A stretch of 64,000 nucleotides of DNA from Leptotrichia shahii (GCF_008327825.1 NZ_AP019827.1:124001-188000); one strand, 5' to 3'; positions 25,763-33,945 are shown, numbered from the stretch's first letter. Translations and numbers: made by a program. Notes: a model not told the origin generated them from the sequence alone.

Positions 25763-25800
25763 AAAAAAGAATCTATTCAATAAAGAATAGAACTTTTTTA
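25763..25800 (+). terminator. Terminator of the porin-like gene
   Basis: AAAAAAG..TCTATTC and GAATAGA..CTTTTTT form the stem around AATAAA; the 3' arm ends in a T run. Confidence 0.75.
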
Positions 25801-26010
25801 TATGAACGAACCCATTCAGAATTGAACTGCTAAAAATTATATAATAGATATGTTCGATAACCTAAGTTTTTTTTATCTATACAAGGGGTCAAGACCCCTT
25901 GCTTCAAGATATTTATTTTATTAAATTCTAAGTTTGTATAGTTATCGAACAGGTCTAATAAGTAAAATAGCCATAGTTTTTGAATTGGATTTTAAATCAG
26001 TTTTTCTATA
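25801..26010 (+). repeat. Dispersed repeat family 4, copy 3, interrupted by a family 3 element
   Basis: The left half (25801-25844, CGAACCCATTCAGAATTGAAC) and right half (about 25961-26010, GTAAAATAGCC to TTCTATA) match the two halves of the intact copy at 12793. Between them lies a complete family 3 element (25851-25951). About a dozen bases of the original centre are missing at the junction. Confidence 0.7.
25851..25951 (+). mobile_element. Dispersed repeat family 3 (MITE-like), copy 1, nested in family 4
   Basis: 101 bp with perfect 11-bp terminal inverted repeats TGTTCGATAAC / GTTATCGAACA; similarity of the flanks (TAGA.. inside and outside) may extend them. The perfect palindrome CAAGGGGTC-AA-GACCCCTTG lies at 25882-25901. 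Non-coding. A second copy is at 31883-31979. Confidence 0.7.
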
Positions 26011-26045
26011 AATGAATTTTCATTCAAGATATTTTATAATTAATT

Positions 26046-26522
26046 TTATAGAGAAGTCAAATAATCAACCAGTTCCTTTTCAATTTCTGCATTAAATTTT
26101 CCAATTCTAAAATTGTATTTTATCTCGTCAAAATTTTCTGGTTTTTCATTCATCTCTTTTCTTACTACAGCTGGAAATTCATTCCAAAAAGTATTATATT
26201 TTCCATCAACATACGAAATCAATGTAGGTATTTTTATTTGTTCTTCTGTGTCTGGAAAAAATTCTCTGGCAGTTTCTCTTGAACGGTAGTCGATTTTAAT
26301 TTTACTGTTTAAATCGCTGAATTTTTTTAGGAAAGGGACAGTTGCACGGCAATCTGGACAGTAAACTTGTGCTACGGCGATAATTGTAATATCCTTGTCT
26401 ATACCTTTTATAGCCTTTTCAGTTTCTTTTGATAAAGAGATTTTTTCTATAATCCTTAGCTGCTTTTTGTCCTCTTGCGATTCAGTCACTTCAAATTTTA
26501 AATAATCTTCAAATGTTCCCAT
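26046..26522 (-). CDS. Thioredoxin-like protein with a CPDC active site
   Basis: 158 residues. The redox motif is CPDC (C55-x2-C58) after the strand ITIIAVAQVY, followed by a thioredoxin-like helix and IPTLISYVDGKY with the cis-Pro (IPT) expected near the active site. No signal peptide, so cytoplasmic. The substrate is unknown; thioredoxins of this kind often reduce disulfides or act in peroxide defence. GTG at 26531 would add MKI but lies in the ribosome binding site GAGGTGA; ATG 26522 fits better. TACAAT (26559-26564, minus strand) with TTGCAA further upstream is a plausible promoter. Confidence 0.78.
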   Translation of the reverse strand: MGTFEDYLKFEVTESQEDKKQLRIIEKISLSKETEKAIKGIDKDITIIAVAQVYCPDCRATVPFLKKFSDLNSKIKIDYRSRETAREFFPDTEEQIKIPTLISYVDGKYNTFWNEFPAVVRKEMNEKPENFDEIKYNFRIGKFNAEIEKELVDYLTSL

Positions 26523-26653
26523 TATTTTCACCTCATAAATTTTATTTCTCTTTTTGACATTGTATCATTATTAGGCAAGTTTTTGCAAGTTCAAAAAAAT
26601 TTTAATTCAAATTTTTTTGGGAATGTGCTAAAATCATTGTAGTAGGGAATTTT

Positions 26654-27119
26654 ATGTATAAGGCTGTTATATCAGGAAGAGGTTAGAAGATTATTTTTAT
26701 AAATAGAAAGCAATATTCAAAGTAAATTGAATGGAACGACTTTGAAAAACTTGCTTTTACAAAAATATTTTTTCTAGGCATGTATAAAAACAGTTGGAAA
26801 TAGAAGAGGAAGTAAGAAAAGTAATGAATAATAAAGTTAATATTGTATTTGTAAATGAAAAAAGCTTAGAAACTTTTTCAAGGGATTGTGATAAGGCTGT
26901 GGTGGCTGGATTCTTGCTTCAAAGAAATGAGGTGACATTAAAAGATGCTGTTTCGTTTGGAGATTTAATAATTATGACTTGATAACTCAAACTGGATTTA
27001 GATTTGTAATAAAAGATTCAATTTATAGATTGCTTGAAAAATTAATGGATAATGAAATTATTGGAAGTAGTGCTGAAGATGAAATGGCAACGAAGGTAAA
27101 GGAAATATTTAAGACTTAG
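26654..27119 (+). pseudogene. Decayed Cof-type HAD phosphatase, third paralogue
   Basis: The start MYKAVIS (26654) matches the paralogue at 28857, then stops within four codons. Fragments follow that align in order with the paralogue at 27900: EDYFYK, FTKIFFLG, VNIVFVNEKSLETFSRDCDKA, LKDAVSFGD, then after a frameshift YDLITQTGFRF, LLEKL and EIIGSSAEDEMATKVKEIF, ending at the normal stop. Most of the first half is deleted and several stops and frameshifts remain. An inner 62-codon frame (26794-26982) is part of this wreck and not a gene. Confidence 0.85.
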
Positions 27120-27247
27120 CAAAAATATAAAATTTGAATATTTTTAAATAATAATAGAATTACAAAGAGTTAAGAACTTTATTATTAAATGAATTTAAAT
27201 AGGTTTGGTTTTAAAATAATAAATAAAATAAAGAGAGAAGGGAAAAA

Positions 27248-27610
27248 ATGAATAAAATTGCATTGGTTGTAGATGATGCATCGTATATTAGAGAAGATAT
27301 AAAGGATATTCTCGAAGAGCAAGGATATAAGGTATATGAAGCAAGTGATGGGCTGGAAGCTGTAGAAATGTATAAAAAGGTAAGTCCATCTGTTGTAACA
27401 ATGGATATAAATATGCCAAGAATGCATGGATTAAAAGCTGCACAAATTATTACAGATTTTGATAAGGAAGCAAAAATTATGATTTGCAGCACAATGGTTA
27501 TGTTTCCTAATTATATGAAAATGGGAAAAGAAGCTGGAGCAAAGGCATTTTTATCAAAGCCTTTTAATGAAGTGGAATTTATGAATGAATTTTCAAAATT
27601 ATTTTCATAA
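27248..27610 (+). CDS. Stand-alone CheY-like response regulator
   Basis: 120 residues, receiver domain only, no output domain. Acidic pocket D9-D10, phospho-acceptor D53 (VTMDINMP), Ser/Thr switch S81-T82 and K104 (FLSKPF) are all present. It should be phosphorylated by a histidine kinase and signal by protein binding. Related Leptotrichia are not flagellated, so motility control is not implied. No kinase gene lies in the window. AGAGAAGGG precedes ATG 27248. It is flanked by the Cof pseudogene and a family 2 repeat. Confidence 0.9.
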   Translation: MNKIALVVDDASYIREDIKDILEEQGYKVYEASDGLEAVEMYKKVSPSVVTMDINMPRMHGLKAAQIITDFDKEAKIMICSTMVMFPNYMKMGKEAGAKAFLSKPFNEVEFMNEFSKLFS

Positions 27611-27720
27611 AAATTATTGAAGTGCGATAATGAGTAATTTTAAAAGTAATAGAGTTAAAAGATATTATATTAATTAGATTTTTATAAATTTTTCATAAAA
27701 AATATAATGATAGATAATTC

Positions 27721-27868
27721 TAAAAGTAAAAGCGATAAAGATTGAATAACAGCAGTATTTATAATTGCAAGGGGTCAAGACCTCTTGTCAGATAGGTAGA
27801 GAAAAATAAGAAAATTAAACAATAAGAAATACTGTGTTTATTGAAATTTTTATACTTTTACAAATAGC
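27721..27868 (+). repeat. Dispersed repeat family 2, copy 1
   Basis: About 148 bp ending 31 nt before the phosphatase start. Outer inverted ends TAAAAGTA/TACTTTTA, inner CAGTATTT (27753-27760) / AAATACTG (27827-27834), core CAAGGGGTCAAGACCTCTTG. It matches 61492-61637 over nearly its whole length. Confidence 0.7.
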
Positions 27869-27899
27869 TAAAAATATAATAAGAGAAGGAGAGAATAAA

Positions 27900-28712
27900 A
27901 TGTTTAAAGCTGTTGTAAGCGATTTGGACGGCACACTTTTGAATGCGGAACATAAGGTAGGTGAATTTACTAGGGAAACAGTAAAACTATTATTAGAAAA
28001 AGGGATAAAGTTTTATATTGCGACTGGAAGAAATTATTTGGGAGCAAAAGAAGCTATGGATGAACTTGGAATAAAAGTTCCGCTTATTACTTCGCATGGA
28101 TCTGCTGCTTTTGATGAAAATGGAAATGAGATTTTTTCAAATAAGTTAAAGAGAGAATATTTAGATAAAGTTTTGGATATTGATTACAAGTCGTTTGGAA
28201 AAGATATAATTATAACAGGATATTCAGGACCAAACTGGTTTGTTACTGAAGATTTGAGAGAATATTTTTATAATAAAAAGCCTGATAGAACTAGATACCC
28301 AAAACAGATTACTCCTGAAGAGTTTAGAAAACATGATTTTGCAAAAATATTTTTTCTTGGAGAAAAACATAGCGAGCTTCTTGCTCTTGAAAATGAAATA
28401 AAAAAAGCTGTTGGTGAAGGGAATGTAAGTCTTTTATTTGCAAATAAAGGAAGCCTGGAAGTATTTTCTGCAAGCTGTAATAAGGCAAAGGCGGCTGAAA
28501 CAGTATTGAAAAGGGATGGATTGACATTGGATGATGCTGTTTCATTTGGGGATGGAGTAAATGACTATGACTTGATAACAGAAACTGGACTTGGATTTGC
28601 AATGGGAAATTCGATTTATCTTCTGCTTGAAAAACTGACAGATACTGAAATTATTGGAAGCAATGCGGAAGACGGAATGGCAAAAAAAGTTAGAGAATTG
28701 TTTAATCTATAA
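27900..28712 (+). CDS. Cof-type HAD family hydrolase
   Basis: 270 residues, HAD superfamily class IIB (Cof). Motif I is SDLDGTLL (7-14) with the nucleophile Asp; motif II is ATGR; motifs III/IV are the Lys of CNKAKAAETVLKR and SFGDGVNDYDLI. These enzymes dephosphorylate sugar phosphates, pyridoxal phosphate or FMN; the substrate cannot be predicted. An upstream in-frame start at 27834 lies in the repeat; ATG 27900 follows AGAAGGAGAG and gives the normal MFKAVVSDLDG start. A paralogue follows and a decayed one precedes it. Confidence 0.9.
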   Translation: MFKAVVSDLDGTLLNAEHKVGEFTRETVKLLLEKGIKFYIATGRNYLGAKEAMDELGIKVPLITSHGSAAFDENGNEIFSNKLKREYLDKVLDIDYKSFGKDIIITGYSGPNWFVTEDLREYFYNKKPDRTRYPKQITPEEFRKHDFAKIFFLGEKHSELLALENEIKKAVGEGNVSLLFANKGSLEVFSASCNKAKAAETVLKRDGLTLDDAVSFGDGVNDYDLITETGLGFAMGNSIYLLLEKLTDTEIIGSNAEDGMAKKVRELFNL

Positions 28713-28736
28713 TAAAAAAATGAATGTTATGAAAAT

Positions 28737-28845
28737 TAAGTGAGTATTTATGCTAGGTAGCAAGAGGTTAAAACTTTTTGTCAAAAATGGAGAAAAATAA
28801 GAAATTAAACAATAAAAAATACTGTATTTGTTGAAAGAAATAGGA
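28737..28845 (+). repeat. Dispersed repeat family 2, copy 2 (diverged)
   Basis: GTATTTATGCTAGGTAGCAAGAGG, an eroded core, then GGAGAAAAATAAGAAATTAAAC and AATACTGTATTTGTTGAAAG, in the same order as copy 1. It ends just before the second phosphatase gene. Confidence 0.6.
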
Positions 28846-28856
28846 AAGGAGAGTTT

Positions 28857-29681
28857 ATGTATAAAGCGGTTATCAGTGATTTGGATGGAACTTTATTAAG
28901 CAGAGGGCATCACGTTACAAAATTTACTAAAAATGTGATAAGGGAAATAATAAAAAAAGGAATAAACTTTTACATTGCTTCAGGTAGAAGTTATGATCAA
29001 ATTGGGTATATAACTGAACAGCTTGAAGTAAAAATTCCCATTATAGCTGCAAATGGTGCAAGAATTTTTGATGCAGATGGAAATATGATTTATGAAAAAG
29101 GTTTGCCAAAAGAAGCAGCAGAGGCAATCTTGGGGCTGGATTATGAAAGCATAGCTGAAGGTTCACATTTAAACATTTTTTCGGGAAATGACTGGATTAT
29201 TACAAAGGGAACGGCTCAAAAAGTGTATGACAGAATTTCAAGGGATGTAAAAGTTGATTTTAAGGAAGTTCCAAAAGATGAATTAAAAAACTTGGATATT
29301 TTAAAAATATTCTACATTGGAGAACATGAGCAGCTTACAAACTTGGAAAAAGCCATCTTGAAAATAAGAAATGATGTAAATGTTATTTTTGTTACCGATT
29401 ATTGTATGGAAATTATGGCAAAAGGAGCAAATAAGGGTGCAGCGGCAAAATTTCTGTTAGAAAGGGAAGGCTTGGAATTGAAGGATGCGGTAGCTTTTGG
29501 TGATGGTGAAAACGATTTTGAAATGCTTACAATGGTTGGGAAAGGTTATGCAATGGGAAATTCCATAGACAGATTAAGAAAACTGTTGCCAACGGATTTT
29601 GAATTTGTTCAATCAAATACGGAAGATGGAGAAGCTGTGAAATTACAGGAACTGTTCTTGGAAAGAGCAAAAAATATTTAA
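28857..29681 (+). CDS. Cof-type HAD family hydrolase, second paralogue
   Basis: 274 residues. Motif I is SDLDGTLL (7-14), motif II ASGRS near residue 42, the Lys of GANKGAAAKFLLER and the acidic motif FGDGENDFEML close the active site. Overall similarity to the preceding gene (same motif spacing, YAMGNSIDRL, NTEDGEAVKL end) shows a tandem duplication. The substrate is unknown. AAAGGAGAGTTT precedes ATG 28857. Both duplicates carry a family 2 repeat in their upstream region. Confidence 0.9.
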   Translation: MYKAVISDLDGTLLSRGHHVTKFTKNVIREIIKKGINFYIASGRSYDQIGYITEQLEVKIPIIAANGARIFDADGNMIYEKGLPKEAAEAILGLDYESIAEGSHLNIFSGNDWIITKGTAQKVYDRISRDVKVDFKEVPKDELKNLDILKIFYIGEHEQLTNLEKAILKIRNDVNVIFVTDYCMEIMAKGANKGAAAKFLLEREGLELKDAVAFGDGENDFEMLTMVGKGYAMGNSIDRLRKLLPTDFEFVQSNTEDGEAVKLQELFLERAKNI

Positions 29682-29715
29682 TAATTAAAAATCTCTTTAA
29701 ATTAAAAAAATATAT

Positions 29716-29798
29716 TATACTAAACTCTGTTTAAAAAAGAAGTTATATTTTTCTGAAATGTTTTAAAAATAATAACTATTTTTTATTTATAGTATTAT
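29716..29798 (+). repeat. Dispersed repeat family 1, copy D (partial)
   Basis: Left end TATACTAAACTCTGTTTAAA and GAAGTTATATTT match copies A and B. The central palindrome and most of the right end are lost; only ATAGTATTAT remains. Confidence 0.55.
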
Positions 29799-29867
29799 CT
29801 GTTTAATCTAAAAAATTCATTTATGAATAAATTTGATTTGTATAACAAAAAATTAAAGGAGAGTATT

Positions 29868-30617
29868 ATGTTAAGAGCCAATGAGGAAAAGTTTCTAAAA
29901 AAAATGAAAGAAAATATCAATATTGAAAATTTAAAAGGGGATGGGAAAATATTTTCATATGTAAATAAAGACTATCTCACAGGAGATAATGAAAAATATA
30001 TGAATATGTATGATAAGTTATCATTTTGGTATGATTTTGGTGAAAAATGGATAGAATTGCTCAGATATGGAAATACAATTTCTGAAATGAGAAAAAATCT
30101 TATGAAACATCTAGAATGGAGAAATGGAGTTTCTGTTTTATATATCTCTATTGGTACTGGAAAGGATTTAAATTTTATTCCACAGGACATTGATTTAAAT
30201 TCTTTAGATTTTACGGGAGTAGACATTTCCTATGGCATGTTAAAAAAATGTTATTCTATCTGGAAAAAAAAGACAAATCTTACATTAGTAAATTGCTGTG
30301 CAGAAGATTTGCCTTTTAAGGATAATGTTTTTGATATTGTTTTTCATGTAGGAGGAATTAATTTTTTTACTGATAAGGCTCGAGCTATAAAAGAAATGAT
30401 TCGTGTATCAAAACCTGGTTCAAAAATAATGATAGCAGATGAAACCGCAGATTTTATTGGAACTCAATATAAGAAAAGTATTTTCACAAAAAATTACTAT
30501 AAAAATACAGATTTTGATTTAAGTGAAATCCAGAAATGTATACCTGTAAATGTAAAAGAAAAGAAGATGGACTTTTTATGGAATAACAGATTCTATTGTA
30601 TTACATTCAGAAAATAG
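29868..30617 (+). CDS. Class I SAM-dependent methyltransferase, UbiE-like
   Basis: 249 residues. SAM site motif I: VLYISIGTGKDLNFI (about 89-103), acidic residue at the end of strand 2 (GVDISYGML), then CAEDLPFKDNVFDIVFHVGGINFF and the post-motif III AIKEMIRVSKPGSKIMI, the typical Methyltransf_11/UbiE layout. The substrate is unknown; the N-terminal helical part (1-75) is not one I recognise. An in-frame ATG at 29823 lacks a ribosome binding site, while ATG 29868 follows AAAGGAGAG. Family 1 repeats flank the gene on both sides. Confidence 0.85.
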   Translation: MLRANEEKFLKKMKENINIENLKGDGKIFSYVNKDYLTGDNEKYMNMYDKLSFWYDFGEKWIELLRYGNTISEMRKNLMKHLEWRNGVSVLYISIGTGKDLNFIPQDIDLNSLDFTGVDISYGMLKKCYSIWKKKTNLTLVNCCAEDLPFKDNVFDIVFHVGGINFFTDKARAIKEMIRVSKPGSKIMIADETADFIGTQYKKSIFTKNYYKNTDFDLSEIQKCIPVNVKEKKMDFLWNNRFYCITFRK

Positions 30618-30632
30618 ACAAAACAGCACTTT

Positions 30633-30749
30633 TATACTAAACCCCATTTGAATAACAAATGTATTATAAATCTTTTTAATGGATTAAACCTAATTTTTAC
30701 TTTTAAATAATTAGAATAAATATCCACTTTTTAAATGGGGAATAGTATA
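30633..30749 (+). repeat. Dispersed repeat family 1, copy E (clearest terminal inverted repeats)
   Basis: 117 bp. Left end TATACTAAACCCCATTT, right end AAATGGGGAATAGTATA: 17-bp inverted ends with two mismatches. The centre differs from copies A-C and lacks the CAAGGGG palindrome. It separates the convergent methyltransferase and tsaD genes. Confidence 0.7.
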
Positions 30750-30783
30750 AAATATCAAAATTTATTCACAAATATGCAAATTT

Positions 30784-31803
30784 CTAATTTTTAGTAGAAA
30801 TCGCATCCACATCGTATTGTTTCAATTCACCTTGAGAATTATTTTTTAAATCATAATAAGCCGCAACTCCTATCATAGCCGCATTATCAGTACAATATTC
30901 CATTTTCGGAAAATGAACTTGAATTTGCTCATTTTCATCAGTTTTTAAATTTGTAAATTCTAAAAATTTTTCACGAAGCCGTTTATTTGCAGAAACACCA
31001 CCTGCAACAAGTATCGTTTTCACATCTTTTTCTTTCACAGCCATCAAAATTTTATCATATAGCACATTTACGATAATTTCCTGAAGAGATTTTGCAATAT
31101 CTTCTTTTGAAAATGGATTACCTTTCATATTTTGAGTATTTACATAGTTAGTTATAAAAGTTTTTATTCCGCTAAAACTAAAATTATAACCATCAACTTT
31201 TGGTTTTTTTATTTTCAGAATATCTTTACCACTTACTGACAGTTTATCAATATGCGGACCTCCTGGATATTCTAGCCCCAATATTCTTGCAATTTTGTCA
31301 TATGTTTCCCCAACAGCGTCATCTAACGTTTCACCAAGTAAATCAGTAATTATTTTTCCATTTTCTTCATAAATGTAGTATAAATTTGTATGTCCGCCTG
31401 ATACAACTAGTGATATTGCAGGTAATTTTACATCATTGTCAATGAAACTTGAGAAAATATGTCCGTTAATATGATTTACTGGGATTAATGGAATGTTATT
31501 GGCATAGCTTAGGGATTTTGCAAACATTAAGCCTACAAGTAAAGACCCGATAAGTCCAGGAGTATTTGTTACTGCGATATAATCAATATCACTTAATTTA
31601 CAGTTGGCTTTTTCCAGAGCTTCAGTAAATACCGGTAAAATATTTTCTATATGGTGTCGTGAAGCAATTTCAGGCACTACACCGCCAAATTCTTTGTGAA
31701 TATCAATTTGTGTGGAAATAATATTGCTTAAAATCTTTTTCCCATCCTCAACAACTGCAACAGAAGTTTCATCACAAGATGATTCAAATGCAAGTATTTT
31801 CAT
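30784..31803 (-). CDS. tsaD: tRNA threonylcarbamoyladenosine biosynthesis protein TsaD
   Basis: 339 residues, full length. With TsaB and TsaE it transfers threonylcarbamoyl to A37 of ANN-decoding tRNAs. ESSCDETSVAVV (7-18), the metal-binding HINGH (about 109-113), SLVVSGGHTNLYYI and VAGGVSANKRLRE are the family signatures of the ASKHA fold. Start ATG 31803 with a purine-rich AGAAAGAGAG site. tsaB and tsaE are not in the window. A family 3 element separates it from the upstream glycosyltransferase gene. Confidence 0.96.
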   Translation of the reverse strand: MKILAFESSCDETSVAVVEDGKKILSNIISTQIDIHKEFGGVVPEIASRHHIENILPVFTEALEKANCKLSDIDYIAVTNTPGLIGSLLVGLMFAKSLSYANNIPLIPVNHINGHIFSSFIDNDVKLPAISLVVSGGHTNLYYIYEENGKIITDLLGETLDDAVGETYDKIARILGLEYPGGPHIDKLSVSGKDILKIKKPKVDGYNFSFSGIKTFITNYVNTQNMKGNPFSKEDIAKSLQEIIVNVLYDKILMAVKEKDVKTILVAGGVSANKRLREKFLEFTNLKTDENEQIQVHFPKMEYCTDNAAMIGVAAYYDLKNNSQGELKQYDVDAISTKN

Positions 31804-31882
31804 AATTTTTCTCTCTTTCTTTTTGTGTTTTTTTATTTTTTGTATAAAATTATTTGATAATTTATAAAAATTTTGTTAGTTA

Positions 31883-31979
31883 TGTTCGATAAACTAAGTT
31901 TTTTTCTATACAAGGGTTAAAATACCTTGCTTCAGGATATTTATTTTATTAAATTCTAAATTTATATAGTTATCAAACA
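31883..31979 (+). mobile_element. Dispersed repeat family 3 (MITE-like), copy 2
   Basis: 97 bp. Ends TGTTCGATAAA / GTTATCAAACA are decayed versions of copy 1, and the central palindrome has become CAAGGGTTAAAATACCTTG. The sequence GCTTCAGGATATTTATTTTA matches copy 1 with one change. It ends just before the stop codon of the heptosyltransferase-like gene. Confidence 0.7.
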
Positions 31980-31985
31980 GGTCTA

Positions 31986-33026
31986 TTAATTGTATTCTTT
32001 AATAATTTTATTAAATACAGTTTCTATTGAGATTCCAGTCATACAATCTGCGTATTTTTTTGGAAATTTATTGTCTCCGTAAAGTGAATGTGGCGGACAG
32101 CTTGGATTATTGAGTAAAAAAGTATTTTTTTCAAAGGAAAATAATTTCGGATCAGTCGGTCCAAAAAATACAAAAGTCTTGGCTTTTACAGCCCTAGCTA
32201 TATGAAATGGGCCTGAGTCATTTGTAACAGCCACTTTTGCATATTTCAACAATATTCCACTTTCCTTAAAGGAAATTTTCCCGCACAAATCAATAATTTG
32301 GACATTTTCATCAGTTTTTACAACATTTTCATCTTCTTTTCCGCCAATCACAAAAATTCTTAATTTTTCCTCATTATTTACAAATTTATTTTTATTTTTC
32401 AAAATTTTTTTTGCCAATTCATCATAATAAGGCCATTTTTTCGTAAATTTAGAAGCTCCAGGAGCTAACACAAAATAATTTCCATTTTTCAAATCATATT
32501 TTTTTACAAACTCTTCTTCCATTTTTTTATCAATATAAAATTCTAGATTATCCCCAAGTCCATTTTTTATGTTTTCATCCAAAAAATTTATTCCTAATTT
32601 TTTTAAAGCTGTAAAATAACTCTCAACAATAGTACAATCTGCATTATAAGTTATAAGTTTTGCTTTTACAAGAATAGTTTTCCACCATTTTCTTTTTTTA
32701 TATCGGCAATAGTGAGTATGCTTATTTTCAAGACTTTTTCCAATAATTCTAGACAGAAATTTAGAATGAAGATCAATGACATAGTCATAATTTTCTGTTT
32801 TTAGTCTATTTATCATATTTTTTATATATTTTTGATCCTTACTTTTTTTCTTATCAAAAATTATCAAATTTCTAATTTCAGGATTTAATGAAATTGCTTC
32901 AGAAAAAGTATTGTAAACTACAAAATCTATTACAGCCTTTGGATATTTTTCTCTAATTGCCCTTATTACTGGAGTTGTAAGCACTATATCTCCAAATGAG
33001 CTAAATCTTATTATTAATATTTTCAT
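31986..33026 (-). CDS. Glycosyltransferase family 9 (ADP-heptose:LPS heptosyltransferase-like)
   Basis: 346 residues, GT-B fold. The N-terminal MKILIIRFSSFGDIVLTTPVIRAI and the C-terminal VTNDSGPFHIARAVKAKTFVFFGPTDP (nucleotide-sugar site) are the GT9 signatures; FVLAPGASKFTKKWP is the middle block. Such enzymes add heptose to the lipopolysaccharide core on the cytoplasmic face, so this implies an LPS-like outer leaflet. A longer in-frame start at 33104 lacks support; ATG 33026 follows AGAGGAA and gives the family start. Apparently a single gene. Confidence 0.88.
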   Translation of the reverse strand: MKILIIRFSSFGDIVLTTPVIRAIREKYPKAVIDFVVYNTFSEAISLNPEIRNLIIFDKKKSKDQKYIKNMINRLKTENYDYVIDLHSKFLSRIIGKSLENKHTHYCRYKKRKWWKTILVKAKLITYNADCTIVESYFTALKKLGINFLDENIKNGLGDNLEFYIDKKMEEEFVKKYDLKNGNYFVLAPGASKFTKKWPYYDELAKKILKNKNKFVNNEEKLRIFVIGGKEDENVVKTDENVQIIDLCGKISFKESGILLKYAKVAVTNDSGPFHIARAVKAKTFVFFGPTDPKLFSFEKNTFLLNNPSCPPHSLYGDNKFPKKYADCMTGISIETVFNKIIKEYN

Positions 33027-33189
33027 ATTTTTTCCTCTTCTAAAGTATAATATTTTACTCGATTTCTTTAATATCAAGATAAATTTAAGTAAAAATTTGA
33101 GCAAAATATTTATAAGTTTTTAAACTTTTATTTATGTTACTTCATGTTATTTTATAATTTAAAACTATTATTAGTCAAGTGTTTTTCTT

Positions 33190-33293
33190 TCTAAAAATAG
33201 AAATTATATTTTATTTATTTTCTGACAAGGGGTCTTGACCCCTTGCATAGTAGAAATTATAGCAAATCTATTATTTTAATGGAAAATAGTATA
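33190..33293 (+). repeat. Dispersed repeat family 1, copy C (perfect central palindrome)
   Basis: About 104 bp. CTAAAAATAGAAATTATATT, then CAAGGGGTC-TT-GACCCCTTG (a perfect 9-bp-arm palindrome) and AATGGAAAATAGTATA at the right end; the extreme left end is eroded. The region 33027-33375 has no gene; it holds this copy and the tRNA terminator. Confidence 0.7.
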
Positions 33294-33294
33294 A

Positions 33295-33326
33295 AATAAA
33301 AAAATGTAGCCATTTAACTACATTTT
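33295..33326 (-). terminator. Terminator of the minus-strand tRNA cluster
   Basis: AAAATGTAG / CTACATTTT stem (9 bp) at 33301-33326, read on the minus strand and followed there by a T run. Confidence 0.7.
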
Positions 33327-33375
33327 ATAAAAAAAAATACCTACATTAATTGCAAGTATAGCTTAATTAATATAA

Positions 33376-33452
33376 TGGTGCCTAGAAGAAGATTCGAACT
33401 TCCGACCCTACGGGTATGAACCGTATGCTCTAGCCAACTGAGCTATCTAGGC
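33376..33452 (-). tRNA. tRNA-Met, elongator (anticodon CAT)
   Basis: 77 nt with encoded CCA. Acceptor GCCTAGA/TCTAGGC with a fully paired 1-72, D arm TAGCTCAGTTGG, anticodon stem TACGG/CCGTA with loop TTCATAC, T loop TTCGAAT. The paired first position marks it as elongator rather than initiator; a tRNA-Ile2 with CAT is a less likely alternative. Confidence 0.93.
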
Positions 33453-33455
33453 ATT

Positions 33456-33532
<77 letters not shown>

Positions 33533-33553
33533 ACAATAAAAATTTCTTATAAG

Positions 33554-33641
33554 TGGTGCCTCGGGCCGGACTTGAACCGGCACGGGATAAATTCCCACAG
33601 GATTTTAAGTCCTGTGCGTCTACCGATTTCGCCACCAAGGC
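33554..33641 (-). tRNA. tRNA-Leu (anticodon TAA)
   Basis: 88 nt with CCA and a long variable arm (GGGAATTTATCCC). Acceptor GCCTTGG/CCGAGGC, anticodon loop CTTAAAA. First gene of the three-tRNA transcript. Confidence 0.95.
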
Positions 33642-33672
33642 ATATTTACTTAAAAGTAAACTTACAAATAAG

Positions 33673-33701
33673 ATTATACAGTATTTTCTTAAATTTGTCA
33701 A
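33673..33701 (-). promoter_or_regulatory. Promoter of the tRNA-Leu/fMet/Met cluster
   Basis: On the minus strand TTGACA (33696-33701), 17 nt, TATAAT (33673-33678): a perfect consensus. Confidence 0.85.
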
Positions 33702-33838
33702 CAACTTTTTTTTCTAGATTTTTTTTAGTTAAAGTGGTAAAATATATTATAAGGTATTTTTAGATCTCTTAAAAATTCAGATTAATAAAAGCTAAATAAA
33801 TTTAACAAATTTAAAATTTAGTTTGAAATAAGCTGTTT

Positions 33839-33945
33839 CATAGTAAGACTACTTTAAAACCGAACTCAAAAATTATAATTTTCTACATTAAGTCCTAGTT
33901 TTACTTAATTTTTAATCAGTTCGATTTTAAGAAGGTTTGAATATA
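33839..33945 (-). repeat. Dispersed repeat family 4, copy 4
   Basis: About 107 bp. CATAGTAAGACTACTTTAAA, then CCGAACTCAAAAATTATAA and at the right CAGTTCGATTTTAAGAAGG, parallel to the copies at 9913 and 61388. No gene between the tRNA promoter and murE. Confidence 0.6.
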
